From Vannielia sp. (GTDB taxonomy: Bacteria; Pseudomonadota; Alphaproteobacteria; Rhodobacterales; Rhodobacteraceae): a stretch of 64,000 nt of DNA. Both the position numbers and the translations under genes were made by a program. Of this stretch, positions 1 through 7,929 are shown in pieces. The stretch is taken from positions 1 to 64,000 of the forward strand of contig NZ_JARGND010000017.1 in NCBI RefSeq assembly GCF_029212645.1, read 5' to 3'. The notes beneath the pieces were generated by a model that worked only from the letters and a program-made list of their open reading frames with translations, was not told the DNA's origin and searched no databases. The stretch's first letter is position 1; each line of letters begins with the position of its first letter.

Positions 1-906
1 GTAATGCGTTCCCATGAACACAAAGCGGATCACCTCACCCGGCACGCCCTCGTCCAGCAAATCCCGCACGGTGAAGAAGTTGCCGAGAGACTTCGACATC
101 TTCTTGCCTTCCACCTGCAACATCTCGTTGTGCATCCAGATATGGGCAAAATCCCCCTCGGGATGGGCACAGCACGATTGGGCAATCTCATTTTCGTGGT
201 GCGGGAACATCAGGTCATTGCCGCCGCCATGAATGTCAAAACTGTCGCCCAAAATCCCATGCGCCATGGCCGAGCACTCGATATGCCAGCCGGGCCGCCC
301 CCGCCCCCAGGGAGACTCCCACCCCGGCAGATCATCGCTCGATGGCTTCCACAACACAAAGTCCAGCGGGTCTTCCTTGTAGGGCGCCACTTCCACCCGC
401 GCCCCGGAAATCATGTCATCCACCGAGCGGCCTGAAAGCGCGCCATAAGCCTCGTAGGAACGCACCCGAAACAGCACATGCCCCTCGGCCGCATAGGCGT
501 GCCCCGAGGCGATCAACCCCTCGATCATCTCCACCATCGCGCCGATCCAATCGGTCGCACGCGGCTCCTTGGTGGGGCGCAGGGTGCCCAGCGCCTCCAT
601 ATCCTCGTGATACCACTTGATGGTCTCTTCGGTGATCTCCCCAATCGAGCGCCCGCTCGCCGCCGCCCGCGCGTTGATCTTGTCATCCACGTCGGTGAAA
701 TTGCGCACATAGGTCACCGCATCCGCTCCATACACATGGCGCAGCAGCCGAAACAGCACGTCAAACACGATCACCGGGCGCGCATTGCCAATGTGAGCGC
801 GGTCATACACCGTCGGCCCGCACACATACATGCTCACCTGCCCCGGCACGACCGGGCGCAACAGCTCTTTCTGTCGGGTCTTGGTATTGTGGAGATGAAT
901 GTCCAT
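1..906 (-). CDS. cysS: Cysteinyl-tRNA synthetase (partial, N-terminal 302 residues)
   Basis: Class I aminoacyl-tRNA synthetase that charges tRNA-Cys in the cytoplasm. Reading the minus strand from the ATG gives [10 protein letters not shown], then the zinc ligand in [10 protein letters not shown] (Cys29), the HIGH-type motif HIGN (about residues 38-41), a WHIECSAM zinc-site segment and KMSKS (about residues 269-273). The family is usually 460-500 residues, so the anticodon-binding C-terminus lies beyond the left edge of the window. Everything present looks intact. Confidence 0.97.
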   Translation of the reverse strand, partial: MDIHLHNTKTRQKELLRPVVPGQVSMYVCGPTVYDRAHIGNARPVIVFDVLFRLLRHVYGADAVTYVRNFTDVDDKINARAAASGRSIGEITEETIKWYHEDMEALGTLRPTKEPRATDWIGAMVEMIEGLIASGHAYAAEGHVLFRVRSYEAYGALSGRSVDDMISGARVEVAPYKEDPLDFVLWKPSSDDLPGWESPWGRGRPGWHIECSAMAHGILGDSFDIHGGGNDLMFPHHENEIAQSCCAHPEGDFAHIWMHNEMLQVEGKKMSKSLGNFFTVRDLLDEGVPGEVIRFVFMGTHY

Positions 907-1104
907 AGCGGCTCCTCGGGTGTCCCCGCGGGCTTTAGCAACTTCATCAGGTGGTGAAAAGAGAGCGGGCCCGCGTGACGATGTCAGCAGGTAATGCAGC
1001 AGATGATGATGATCGCGGCATGGCTCATGCTGCGTCAATAGCACGGCATGCGAGATCGGCCAAGAGGCTTGTGGCATGGCCCGCGCCGTGAAATGCTCGC
1101 ACGT

Positions 1105-1929
1105 ATGGACAAGTTCAGCCAGTTTCGCGCCCTGCATGTGCCGGGCAAGCCCTTCATCCTCGCCAATGTCTGGGATATTGGCTCCGCGCGCATGCTCGCC
1201 GGGCTGGGCGCCGAGGCGCTTGCCACCTCCTCGGCAGCCCATGCCTTTGTGCTGGGCAGCCGCGATATGGGCGCGATCAGCCGCGATCAGGCACTCACCC
1301 ACGCCGCCGAGATCGTCGCCGCCACCGATCTGCCGGTGCAGGGCGATTTCGAGAACGGCTTTGGTGACGCGCCAGAGGTGGTCGCCGAAACCGTGCGCCT
1401 TGCAGGCGAGATCGGCCTTGCGGGGATCTGCATTGAAGATATCCGCTACCCCGATGGCACCGCCTACCCCTTTGATCTCGCGGTCGAGCGGATGCAGGCC
1501 GGAGCCGCCGCCGCCCGCGCCCTGCCGCGTGATTTCATGTTCGTCGCCCGCGCCGACGGGGTGATGAACGGGCTATACACCCTCGATGACGCCATTTCCC
1601 GCATCATCGCCTTCGATCAGGCCGGGGCCGATGCGCTCTATGTCCCCCGCCCCGGCAGCATGGCCGATCAGGCCCGCGTCTGCGCCGCCACCGCCAAACC
1701 GGTGAACGCGCTCGCCGCTGGCCCCTTCACCGCCGCCACCCCCGCCGATTTCGCCGCCGCCAATGTTGCGCGCATCTCGCTCGGCGGGTCGCTGGCCCGC
1801 GTCACCCACCGCGCAATCCGGGATGCCGCCACCGCTATGCTGCGCGAGGGTGATTTCACCCCGCTGGGCCATTCCATCTCGGGTGACGAGGTCGAGGCGC
1901 TCCTCGCAAAAGGCACCCCAAAGGGCTAA
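1105..1929 (+). CDS. Isocitrate lyase/phosphoenolpyruvate mutase family protein
   Basis: A 274-residue single-domain protein of the PEP mutase/isocitrate lyase superfamily, whose members cleave or form C-C or C-P bonds in 2-oxo acids with Mg2+. The family barrel is visible in [14 protein letters not shown] at the N-terminus, in GDFENGFG and [12 protein letters not shown] (the acidic metal-binding strands), and in FVARADG, equivalent to VARTDA. The isocitrate lyase KKCGH cysteine loop is absent, so a true isocitrate lyase is unlikely and the substrate is unknown. The start is set at [11 protein letters not shown]. Upstream in-frame starts add a basic stretch not typical of the family, and no clear ribosome binding site decides between them. 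Confidence 0.85.
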   Translation: MDKFSQFRALHVPGKPFILANVWDIGSARMLAGLGAEALATSSAAHAFVLGSRDMGAISRDQALTHAAEIVAATDLPVQGDFENGFGDAPEVVAETVRLAGEIGLAGICIEDIRYPDGTAYPFDLAVERMQAGAAAARALPRDFMFVARADGVMNGLYTLDDAISRIIAFDQAGADALYVPRPGSMADQARVCAATAKPVNALAAGPFTAATPADFAAANVARISLGGSLARVTHRAIRDAATAMLREGDFTPLGHSISGDEVEALLAKGTPKG

Positions 1930-1938
1930 CGCCCCTCT

Positions 1939-1960
1939 CTCAATGCTCCATAAATATCCC
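1939..1960 (-). repeat. Dispersed 22-bp intergenic motif, copy A
   Basis: A 22-bp segment just after the PEP mutase family gene matches, with one mismatch, the reverse complement of positions 7846-7867. Its core is CTCAATGCTCC followed by AAATATCCC. In the other copy the same motif flanks a series of G/C-rich palindromes. Here it stands alone, directly downstream of a stop codon, so it is probably the conserved edge of a dispersed extragenic repeat. Confidence 0.6.
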
Positions 1961-2013
1961 CGCCGGAGGCCATATTCCTTGCCTGCCCGGCGCCCCGCGT
2001 GCTCAATCCTGCC

Positions 2014-2364
2014 ATGGAGCGCCAAGCCATCAACACCCTCTGCGCCAGCTTCCCCGGTGCCGAAGTCTCCGATCCATGGGGCGGCGGGCATGATGCCTGG
2101 AAGGTCGGCGGCAAGATGTTTGCCGCCATCGGTGCCACGGGCGACGGGGTGAGCGTGAAAACCGCCAGCACCGAAACCGCGCACCTCATCATCGAGGCGG
2201 GCCACGCCATCAAGGCCCCCTATTTTCACCGCAGCTGGATCAAGCTGCCTTGGGGTCTTGTGGAGGACGCCGAGGTCGAGGAACGTCTGCGCACCTCCTA
2301 TGCGATCATCCGCGCCAGCCTGACCAAAAAACTGCAAGCCACCCTCGCCCCTTTCCCCTCATAG
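2014..2364 (+). CDS. MmcQ/YjbR family protein
   Basis: A 116-residue protein of the MmcQ/YjbR (CyaY-like fold) family, thought to bind DNA but without an established biochemical role. The family pattern is visible: DPWGGGHDAWKVGGKMFA near the N-terminus, then a strand ending in APYFHRSWIKLP and a helical end with SYAIIRASL. I start at MERQAINTLC; an in-frame ATG five codons upstream is possible. It reads with the preceding enzyme gene but an 84-bp gap separates them, so co-transcription is uncertain. Confidence 0.85.
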   Translation: MERQAINTLCASFPGAEVSDPWGGGHDAWKVGGKMFAAIGATGDGVSVKTASTETAHLIIEAGHAIKAPYFHRSWIKLPWGLVEDAEVEERLRTSYAIIRASLTKKLQATLAPFPS

Positions 2365-2445
2365 CCGTTCGCAAAGCGTGAAACTGCCCGCACTGGCGCG
2401 CCATTTCCCTTGTCACACACGCCGCCCCGTGGCCAAATAAAGCCT

Positions 2446-3330
2446 ATGACATTTTCACTCCGCGCATTTCGCCCCGTTCATTTCCTGCTGGCCGTGCTGG
2501 CCCTCACCCTCATGCCGCTCGCCGCTACGGCGCAAAACTACCCCGATTTCGAAAGCCCCTATATTAATGACTACGCCGGCCTGCTGCCCCCCGAGGTCGA
2601 GGCCGAGCTAACCACAGCGCTCACCAATCTGCGCGAGGAGACCGGGGTTGAAGCCACCGTGCTCACCATCTTCTCCACCGCCGATTACGGCCACTATGAT
2701 GAGATCGAGCCCTTCGCCACCGGCCTCTTCAACCAGTGGGGCATTGGCGACGCCGAAAGCAACAACGGCATCCTCATCCTCGTCGCCCGCGCCGACCGCA
2801 CCATGCGCATCGAACTCGGCGCAGGTTATGGGGCCGCGTATGACAAGCTCGCCGCGCGGGTGATCGACAGCTCCTTCCTCCCGGCCTTCCGCGAGGACCG
2901 CTACAGCGATGGCATCCGCACCGGCACGCTTGAAGTGATCACCCGCATCGCCCAGCCCTTCGCCGCAGGCCAGCCCGCCCCCGCCGCCGCCCCCTCATCG
3001 GGAAAGGGTGGCGGCTTTATCGGCTGGATCATCGGCGGGGTCGTGGCGCTTTTCGCCGGGCTCCTGATCTTTGGCCGCAAGATCACCAATCGTTTCCGCA
3101 CCTGCCCGCAATGCGGCGCCAAGGGCACCATCACCACCACCAAGCGCACCATCCAGGCCGCCACCCGCTCCGGCTCCGGCACTGGCGAGCGCACCCAGAC
3201 CTGCTCGAAATGCGGCTATAACAACGTCGTCCCCTATACGATCAGCCGCATCACCAAATCCTCCTCTTCGTCCTCCGGCGGCTTTTCCGGCGGCAAGTCT
3301 TCGGGCGGCGGGGCCTCCGGCAAGTGGTAA
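2446..3330 (+). CDS. TPM-domain (YgcG-type) membrane protein with zinc ribbon
   Basis: A 294-residue envelope protein. The order is a signal peptide (about residues 1-28, ending ATAQ), a TPM domain starting YPDFESPYINDYAGLLPPE and running to about residue 155, a flexible Pro/Ala linker, one membrane helix (GWIIGGVVALFAGLLIFG), a cytoplasmic zinc ribbon with paired cysteines CPQCG and CSKCG, and a Ser/Gly-rich tail. TPM domains occur in plant photosystem II repair proteins and in many bacterial proteins of unknown job. The start at 2446 gives a proper signal peptide; the earlier in-frame TTG would place hydrophilic residues before it. Confidence 0.85.
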   Translation: MTFSLRAFRPVHFLLAVLALTLMPLAATAQNYPDFESPYINDYAGLLPPEVEAELTTALTNLREETGVEATVLTIFSTADYGHYDEIEPFATGLFNQWGIGDAESNNGILILVARADRTMRIELGAGYGAAYDKLAARVIDSSFLPAFREDRYSDGIRTGTLEVITRIAQPFAAGQPAPAAAPSSGKGGGFIGWIIGGVVALFAGLLIFGRKITNRFRTCPQCGAKGTITTTKRTIQAATRSGSGTGERTQTCSKCGYNNVVPYTISRITKSSSSSSGGFSGGKSSGGGASGKW

Positions 3331-3444
3331 GCGGGCAAGTGGTCGCTCTGGCTCACAAAACCGTCACGCCGCGTTACAGCCCATTGCGCCCCTAGACAGA
3401 GCCGCGCGATAACCTTCCGAAGAAACGGGGGGGACAGCCCAACA

Positions 3445-4065
3445 ATGCTCGACGGTTACGCACGCGCTCTGATCGACCCACCGCTCAACCGGGCGGGGGC
3501 TGCACTGGCCGGGCGTGGCTGGCAGGCCGATCACGTCACCCTGCTCGGCCTCGGCCTTGGCCTCGCTGCCGCCGCCTTGATCTGGGCAGGCTGGCCCGGC
3601 CTTGCCCTTGTGCTGCTGCTGGCCTCTCGCCTCGCCGATGGGCTTGACGGGGCCGTTGCCCGCGCCACCCGCAAAACCGACTTTGGCGGCTTTCTCGATA
3701 TCGTTGCCGACTTCGCCTTCTACGCCGCCATCCCGCTGGCCTTCATCTGGGCGGATACCGCCGCCAATGCCGCCGCCGGAGGCTTCCTGCTGGCCAGCTT
3801 TTACATCAACGGCACCACCTTTCTCGGTTACGCCGTGCTGGCCGAACGCGCCCGCATGGAAACCGCCTCGCGCGGGGCCAAAACGCTCTATTTCACCGGC
3901 GGGCTGCTGGAGGGCACCGAAACCATCGCCTTCTTCGCGCTGCTCTGCCTCTGGCCTGCGGCTTTTGCGCCGCTCGCTTGGGCCTTCGGGGCGCTTTGCC
4001 TCATCACCGCCATGTCACGGGTGCTGCTCGCCCGCCAGACCTTCCCCCACTCCGAGGAGACCTGA
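3445..4065 (+). CDS. CDP-alcohol phosphatidyltransferase family protein (YnjF-like)
   Basis: A 206-residue integral membrane enzyme that would transfer a phosphatidyl group from a CDP-alcohol to an acceptor alcohol. The full family signature is present: Asp65, Asp68-Gly69, Ala72-Arg73, Gly81, Asp85 and Asp89. Hydrophobic segments on both sides form the usual six-helix bundle. Its stop overlaps the start of the next gene by one base, so it is translationally coupled to a YnjB-like binding protein. In E. coli ynjF (same family) lies in the ynjBCD neighbourhood, so the association is conserved. The acceptor is unknown. Confidence 0.88.
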   Translation: MLDGYARALIDPPLNRAGAALAGRGWQADHVTLLGLGLGLAAAALIWAGWPGLALVLLLASRLADGLDGAVARATRKTDFGGFLDIVADFAFYAAIPLAFIWADTAANAAAGGFLLASFYINGTTFLGYAVLAERARMETASRGAKTLYFTGGLLEGTETIAFFALLCLWPAAFAPLAWAFGALCLITAMSRVLLARQTFPHSEET

Positions 4066-5282
4066 TGAAACCGCTTCGCACTCTCGCGGCCCTGCTTGCC
4101 CTTGCCCTGCCCGCCACCACCCTGCCCGCCATGGCCGAGCCTGATCCCGCCAATTGGCCCGAGGTGCTTGAAGCGGCCCATGGCCAAACCGTCTACTGGC
4201 ACGCCTGGGGCGGCTCCACCACGACCAACGCCTTTATCGCCTGGGTTGGCGATGAGGTGAGCGAACGCCACGGTGTCACCCTAGAGCACGTCAAACTGGC
4301 CGACACCGCCGATGCGGTTTCCCGCGTGCTCACCGAGCAGCAGGCCGGCCAAAGCGAAGGCGGCGCGGTGGATCTTATCTGGATCAACGGCCCCAACTTT
4401 GCCGCGATGAAGCGCCAGGGCCTGCTCTTTGGCCCCTTCGCCGAAAGCCTGCCAAGCTGGGCCATGGTCGATACCACCGGCAAGGACGTGCAGCATGATT
4501 TCACCGTGCCGGTTGAGGGCTATGAAAGCCCCTGGGCGATGGCGCAGGTGGTGTTCATCCACGACAGCGCCCGCCTGCCCGAGCCGCCGCGCTCCATGCC
4601 CGCCCTGCTGGAGTGGTCCCGCGCCAACCCCGGCCGCTTTACCTTTCCCCAGCCGCCCGACTTTCTCGGCACGACCTTCCTCAAACAGGCGCTGGTGGAG
4701 CTGACCCCCGATGCCACCGCCCTCAGCCGCCCGGTCGAAGAGGCCGATTACGAGGCCGCCACCGCGCCGCTCTGGGAGTTCCTCGATGCCCTCACCCCCA
4801 CCCTCTGGCGGCAAGGGCGCGCCTACCCGCAAACCGGGCCGCGCCAGCTTCAGCTTATCGCCGATGGTGAGGTGGATATCGCGATCTCGTTTTCGCCCGG
4901 CGAGGCCAGTACGGCAATTGCTAATGACCAGCTTCCGCCCTCGGTACGCACCTATGTGCTCGAGGGAGGCACGCTGGGCAACGCCAGCTTCGTCGCCATT
5001 CCCTTCAACAGCTCCGCCAAAGAAGGCGCGATGGTGGTGGCCAATTTCCTGCTCTCGCCCCAAGCGCAATTGCGCGCGCAAGACCCCGATGTGCTGGGCT
5101 ATGGCACCGTCCTTTCGATGGAGGCACTGAGCGAGGCCGATCGCGCCGCCTTTGCCGCGCTCGATCTTGGCCCGGCCACCCTCTCGCCTGCCGATCTCGG
5201 CCCCGCCCTGCCAGAGCCGCATCCTTCGTGGTCAACCCGGCTCACCGCCGATTGGATCACCCGCTACGGCATTGCCGAATGA
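4065..5282 (+). CDS. ynjB: ABC transporter substrate-binding protein, YnjB type
   Basis: A 405-residue periplasmic binding protein with a Sec signal peptide (MKPLRTLAALLALALPATTL, cut near AMA). The mature part starts with WPEVLEAAHGQTVYWHAWGG, typical of the YnjB group, with further segments DLIWINGPNFAAMK and FVAIPFNSSAKEGAMVVANFLLSP. It is encoded between the CDP-alcohol transferase and a two-domain permease, as in the E. coli ynj cluster. The ligand of YnjBCD systems is not firmly known (thiamine-like compounds have been suggested by similarity), so I do not assign one. Confidence 0.88.
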   Translation: MKPLRTLAALLALALPATTLPAMAEPDPANWPEVLEAAHGQTVYWHAWGGSTTTNAFIAWVGDEVSERHGVTLEHVKLADTADAVSRVLTEQQAGQSEGGAVDLIWINGPNFAAMKRQGLLFGPFAESLPSWAMVDTTGKDVQHDFTVPVEGYESPWAMAQVVFIHDSARLPEPPRSMPALLEWSRANPGRFTFPQPPDFLGTTFLKQALVELTPDATALSRPVEEADYEAATAPLWEFLDALTPTLWRQGRAYPQTGPRQLQLIADGEVDIAISFSPGEASTAIANDQLPPSVRTYVLEGGTLGNASFVAIPFNSSAKEGAMVVANFLLSPQAQLRAQDPDVLGYGTVLSMEALSEADRAAFAALDLGPATLSPADLGPALPEPHPSWSTRLTADWITRYGIAE

Positions 5283-5381
5283 TCGCTGGAGCGGCCCCTA
5301 TCGCCTCGGCCCCCGCCTGTGCCCTGAGGGCAGAGCGCGGGGGCTTGCCCCCCTTGCCCCGCCGCGCCTGACTGACCCCCG

Positions 5382-7067
5382 ATGCCCCGCCTCGCCCTCC
5401 CCGCGCTCACCGTTGCGCTGCTCATCCTGCCGGTGGGCCTTGGGCTGTTCTTTACCCTCGCGCCGGCGCTGGGCTTTTCGCCCACCGAGGCCTCGCCCGG
5501 CCTTAGCCTTGCGGCCTTCGGCGACCTGCTGGCATGGCCCGGATTGCCCGAGGCCACCCGCCTGTCGCTCAGCACCGGTTTCGCCGCGACCGCCGGGGCG
5601 CTGGCGATCACCGCGCTGATCGCCGCCGGGTGGGAAGGCACCCGCGCCTTCGCGCTGCTCCAGCGGCTGCTTTCGCCGCTGCTCTCGGTGCCTCACGCGG
5701 CGGCGGCCTTTGGCCTTGCCTTCCTCCTCGCGCCTTCGGGCTGGCTCGCCCGGCTGCTCTCGCCATGGCTCACCGGCTGGACGCGCCCGCCCGATTGGCT
5801 GATCCTGCAAGACAGCGCCGGCCTCGCGCTCACCGCCGGGCTGATCGCCAAGGAAGTGCCCTTCCTGCTGTTGATGCTCATCGCGGCGCGCAGCCAAACC
5901 CGCGCCACCTCGCTCGCCCGCGTCGCCACCACGCTTGGCTATCCGCGCACCACCGGCTGGCTGCTCGCCGCCTTTCCGGCGCTCTATGCGCAGATCCGCC
6001 TGCCGGTCTATGTGGTGCTGGCCTATTCGGCCTCGGTGGTCGATGTGGCGATGATCCTCGGGCCAAACACCCCGCCAACCCTGGCGGTGCAAATCACCCG
6101 CTGGATGTCAGCCCCTGATCTCACCCTGCGCCCGCTCGCCTCTGCCGCGGCCCTTTGGCAATTGGCGCTGGTGCTGGCCAGCCTCGCCGTCTGGCGGCTG
6201 GCCGAGGCGCTGGCCGCCCGCATTGGCCGCGCCCGCGCCATGTCGGGCCACCGGGGGCGCGTGGTAGAACGCCCGCTGCGCGCGCTCGGCCTCACCCTCG
6301 CCACCGCCACCGCCCTCGCGGTGCTTGCAGGGCTGGCGGCGCTGGCGCTTTGGTCTGTCGCGGGCTTCTGGGCCTTCCCCGAAGCCTGGCCCGATACGCT
6401 TTCACTGAAAACATGGATGCGCCACGGCCCGATGATGGCCCCCACCGCGCTCACCACCCTGTTGATCGCCGCCACCGCCGCCCTGACGGCCCTCGCATTG
6501 GCGACGGGCTGCCTTGAGGCCGAGGCCCGCCACGGGCTGCGTATCGGCCCCTTCGGGCGGCTGATCCTGTATCTGCCGCTGCTGATCCCGCAAATCGCCT
6601 TCTTGCCCGGCCTGCAAATCCTGATGCTCTCGCTGGGGCTTGGCGAAGGGTTAGCGCCGGTGATCGCCGCGCATCTCACCTTCGTGATCCCCTACACCTT
6701 CCTCGCGCTCTCAGGGCCCTATCACGCCGTTGAGCCGCGCTTCTTTACCGCTGCCGCTTCGCTTGGCGCCTCGCCCTCGGCACGGCTCTGGCGGCTGCGC
6801 CTGCCGCTGTTGCTGACCCCTCTGCTCACCGCCTTCGCGGTTGGCTTTGCGGTGTCGGTCGGGCAATACCTGCCCACTCTGCTGCTTGGCGGTGGCCGGG
6901 TGAGCACGCTGACGACCGAGGCCGTGGCCCTCACCTCCGGCGGGGATCGCCGCGCCATCGGGGCCTACGGGCTGGCCCAAACGCTGGCCGCCCTGCTGCC
7001 TTTCGCGCTGGCCCTCGCCCTGCCGCGCCTCATATATGGCAACCGAAGGGGGATGCGCGGTGGCTGA
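5382..7067 (+). CDS. ynjC: ABC transporter permease, YnjC type (two fused permease domains)
   Basis: A 561-residue membrane protein made of two tandem permease halves (about residues 1-280 and 290-561), each with about six helices and an EAA-type cytoplasmic loop; the second half shows AAASLGASPSARLWRLRLP. A fused permease needs no partner, which fits the single permease gene here. It is preceded by about 100 bp after the ynjB-like stop, and its 3' end overlaps the ATPase start. The inferred role is the channel for whatever YnjB binds. Confidence 0.88.
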   Translation: MPRLALPALTVALLILPVGLGLFFTLAPALGFSPTEASPGLSLAAFGDLLAWPGLPEATRLSLSTGFAATAGALAITALIAAGWEGTRAFALLQRLLSPLLSVPHAAAAFGLAFLLAPSGWLARLLSPWLTGWTRPPDWLILQDSAGLALTAGLIAKEVPFLLLMLIAARSQTRATSLARVATTLGYPRTTGWLLAAFPALYAQIRLPVYVVLAYSASVVDVAMILGPNTPPTLAVQITRWMSAPDLTLRPLASAAALWQLALVLASLAVWRLAEALAARIGRARAMSGHRGRVVERPLRALGLTLATATALAVLAGLAALALWSVAGFWAFPEAWPDTLSLKTWMRHGPMMAPTALTTLLIAATAALTALALATGCLEAEARHGLRIGPFGRLILYLPLLIPQIAFLPGLQILMLSLGLGEGLAPVIAAHLTFVIPYTFLALSGPYHAVEPRFFTAAASLGASPSARLWRLRLPLLLTPLLTAFAVGFAVSVGQYLPTLLLGGGRVSTLTTEAVALTSGGDRRAIGAYGLAQTLAALLPFALALALPRLIYGNRRGMRGG

Positions 7068-7710
7068 ACGGCTCACACTCGACAAGCTTGAAGTTTCGGC
7101 GGGCGGCGCCTGCCTGCTTGGCCTTTCGGCTGAAATCGCCCCCGGCGAGGTGCTCACCCTCATGGGTCCGTCCGGCGTGGGCAAATCGGCCCTGCTCGGC
7201 GCCCTTACCGGCACCCTGCCGCCCGGCCTTACTGCCTCGGGGGTGGCCCGGCTTGGCCCGGTTGAGCTGACCGCTCTGCCACCCGAAGCACGCCGCCTTG
7301 GCATCCTGTTTCAGGAAAGCCTGCTGTTTCCGCATCTCTCGGTCGCCGGAAACCTTGCCTTCGCGCTCCCGCCCGGCCCACGCCGCGAGCGCCGCGCCCG
7401 GATCGAATCTGCGCTGGAAGAGATCGGCCTGCCCGGCTTTGGCCGCCGTGATCCGGCAACTCTATCGGGTGGTGAACAAGCGCGGGTCGCGCTGATGCGC
7501 ACCCTGCTCTCCGCCCCCCGCGCCCTGCTGTTGGATGAGCCCTTCTCCCGCCTTGACGGCCCGCGCCGCGAAGCCATCCGCAGCCTCACCTTCGACCACG
7601 CCCGAGCCTATGGCCTGCCGGTACTGCTGGTCACCCACGACAGTGACGATGCCCAAGCCGCCGCCGGCCCGGTGGTGCAAGCCGTTCCCGGCAAGATCGC
7701 TTATGGGTAG
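7060..7710 (+). CDS. ynjD: ABC transporter ATP-binding protein, YnjD type
   Basis: A 216-residue ATPase with a complete set of motifs: Walker A GPSGVGKS (residues 36-43), Q-loop ILFQES, signature LSGGEQAR, Walker B ALLLDEPFSRLD and switch histidine in VTHDSDDA. I choose the GTG start that follows AAGGGGGAT at ribosome-binding distance. It overlaps the permease stop by 8 bases, a usual coupling arrangement. An ATG 24 bases upstream is the alternative. It energises the YnjBC importer. Confidence 0.88.
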   Translation: MAERLTLDKLEVSAGGACLLGLSAEIAPGEVLTLMGPSGVGKSALLGALTGTLPPGLTASGVARLGPVELTALPPEARRLGILFQESLLFPHLSVAGNLAFALPPGPRRERRARIESALEEIGLPGFGRRDPATLSGGEQARVALMRTLLSAPRALLLDEPFSRLDGPRREAIRSLTFDHARAYGLPVLLVTHDSDDAQAAAGPVVQAVPGKIAYG

Positions 7711-7719
7711 GGTTGTTTT

Positions 7720-7867
7720 GTGGGGGGCTGCGCCCCACACCAAGCTATCCGTGGGGGGGGGGCACCCCCCACACCGCGTCATTAAAATGGGGGGCCAGCC
7801 CCCCAAACCGCGCCACCAATGGGGGGCCAGCCCCCCACACCCCCCGGGATATTTCTGGAGCATTGAG
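7720..7867. repeat. Cluster of four G/C palindromes ending in the dispersed 22-bp motif (copy B)
   Basis: Four hairpins follow one another in the convergent gap between ynjD and uup: 7720-7738, 7751-7772, 7788-7805 and 7820-7837. The last two are identical (TGGGGGGCCAGCCCCCCA). The cluster ends with the 22-bp motif shared, inverted, with 1939-1960. It may terminate transcription from both sides, but the repeated design and the second motif copy suggest a mobile or proliferating extragenic element. I see no gene in this gap. Confidence 0.7.
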
Positions 7868-7929
7868 AGGCAAATTGACCGGGGTCAATTTATTTCGGGG
7901 TGTGTCGTTGCTCGAGGGGTAAGCCGCTG

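Noticed and set aside
1105-1929. Isocitrate lyase of the glyoxylate shunt
   Set aside because: Length is about half of AceA and the KKCGH catalytic cysteine loop is missing; only the superfamily is supported.
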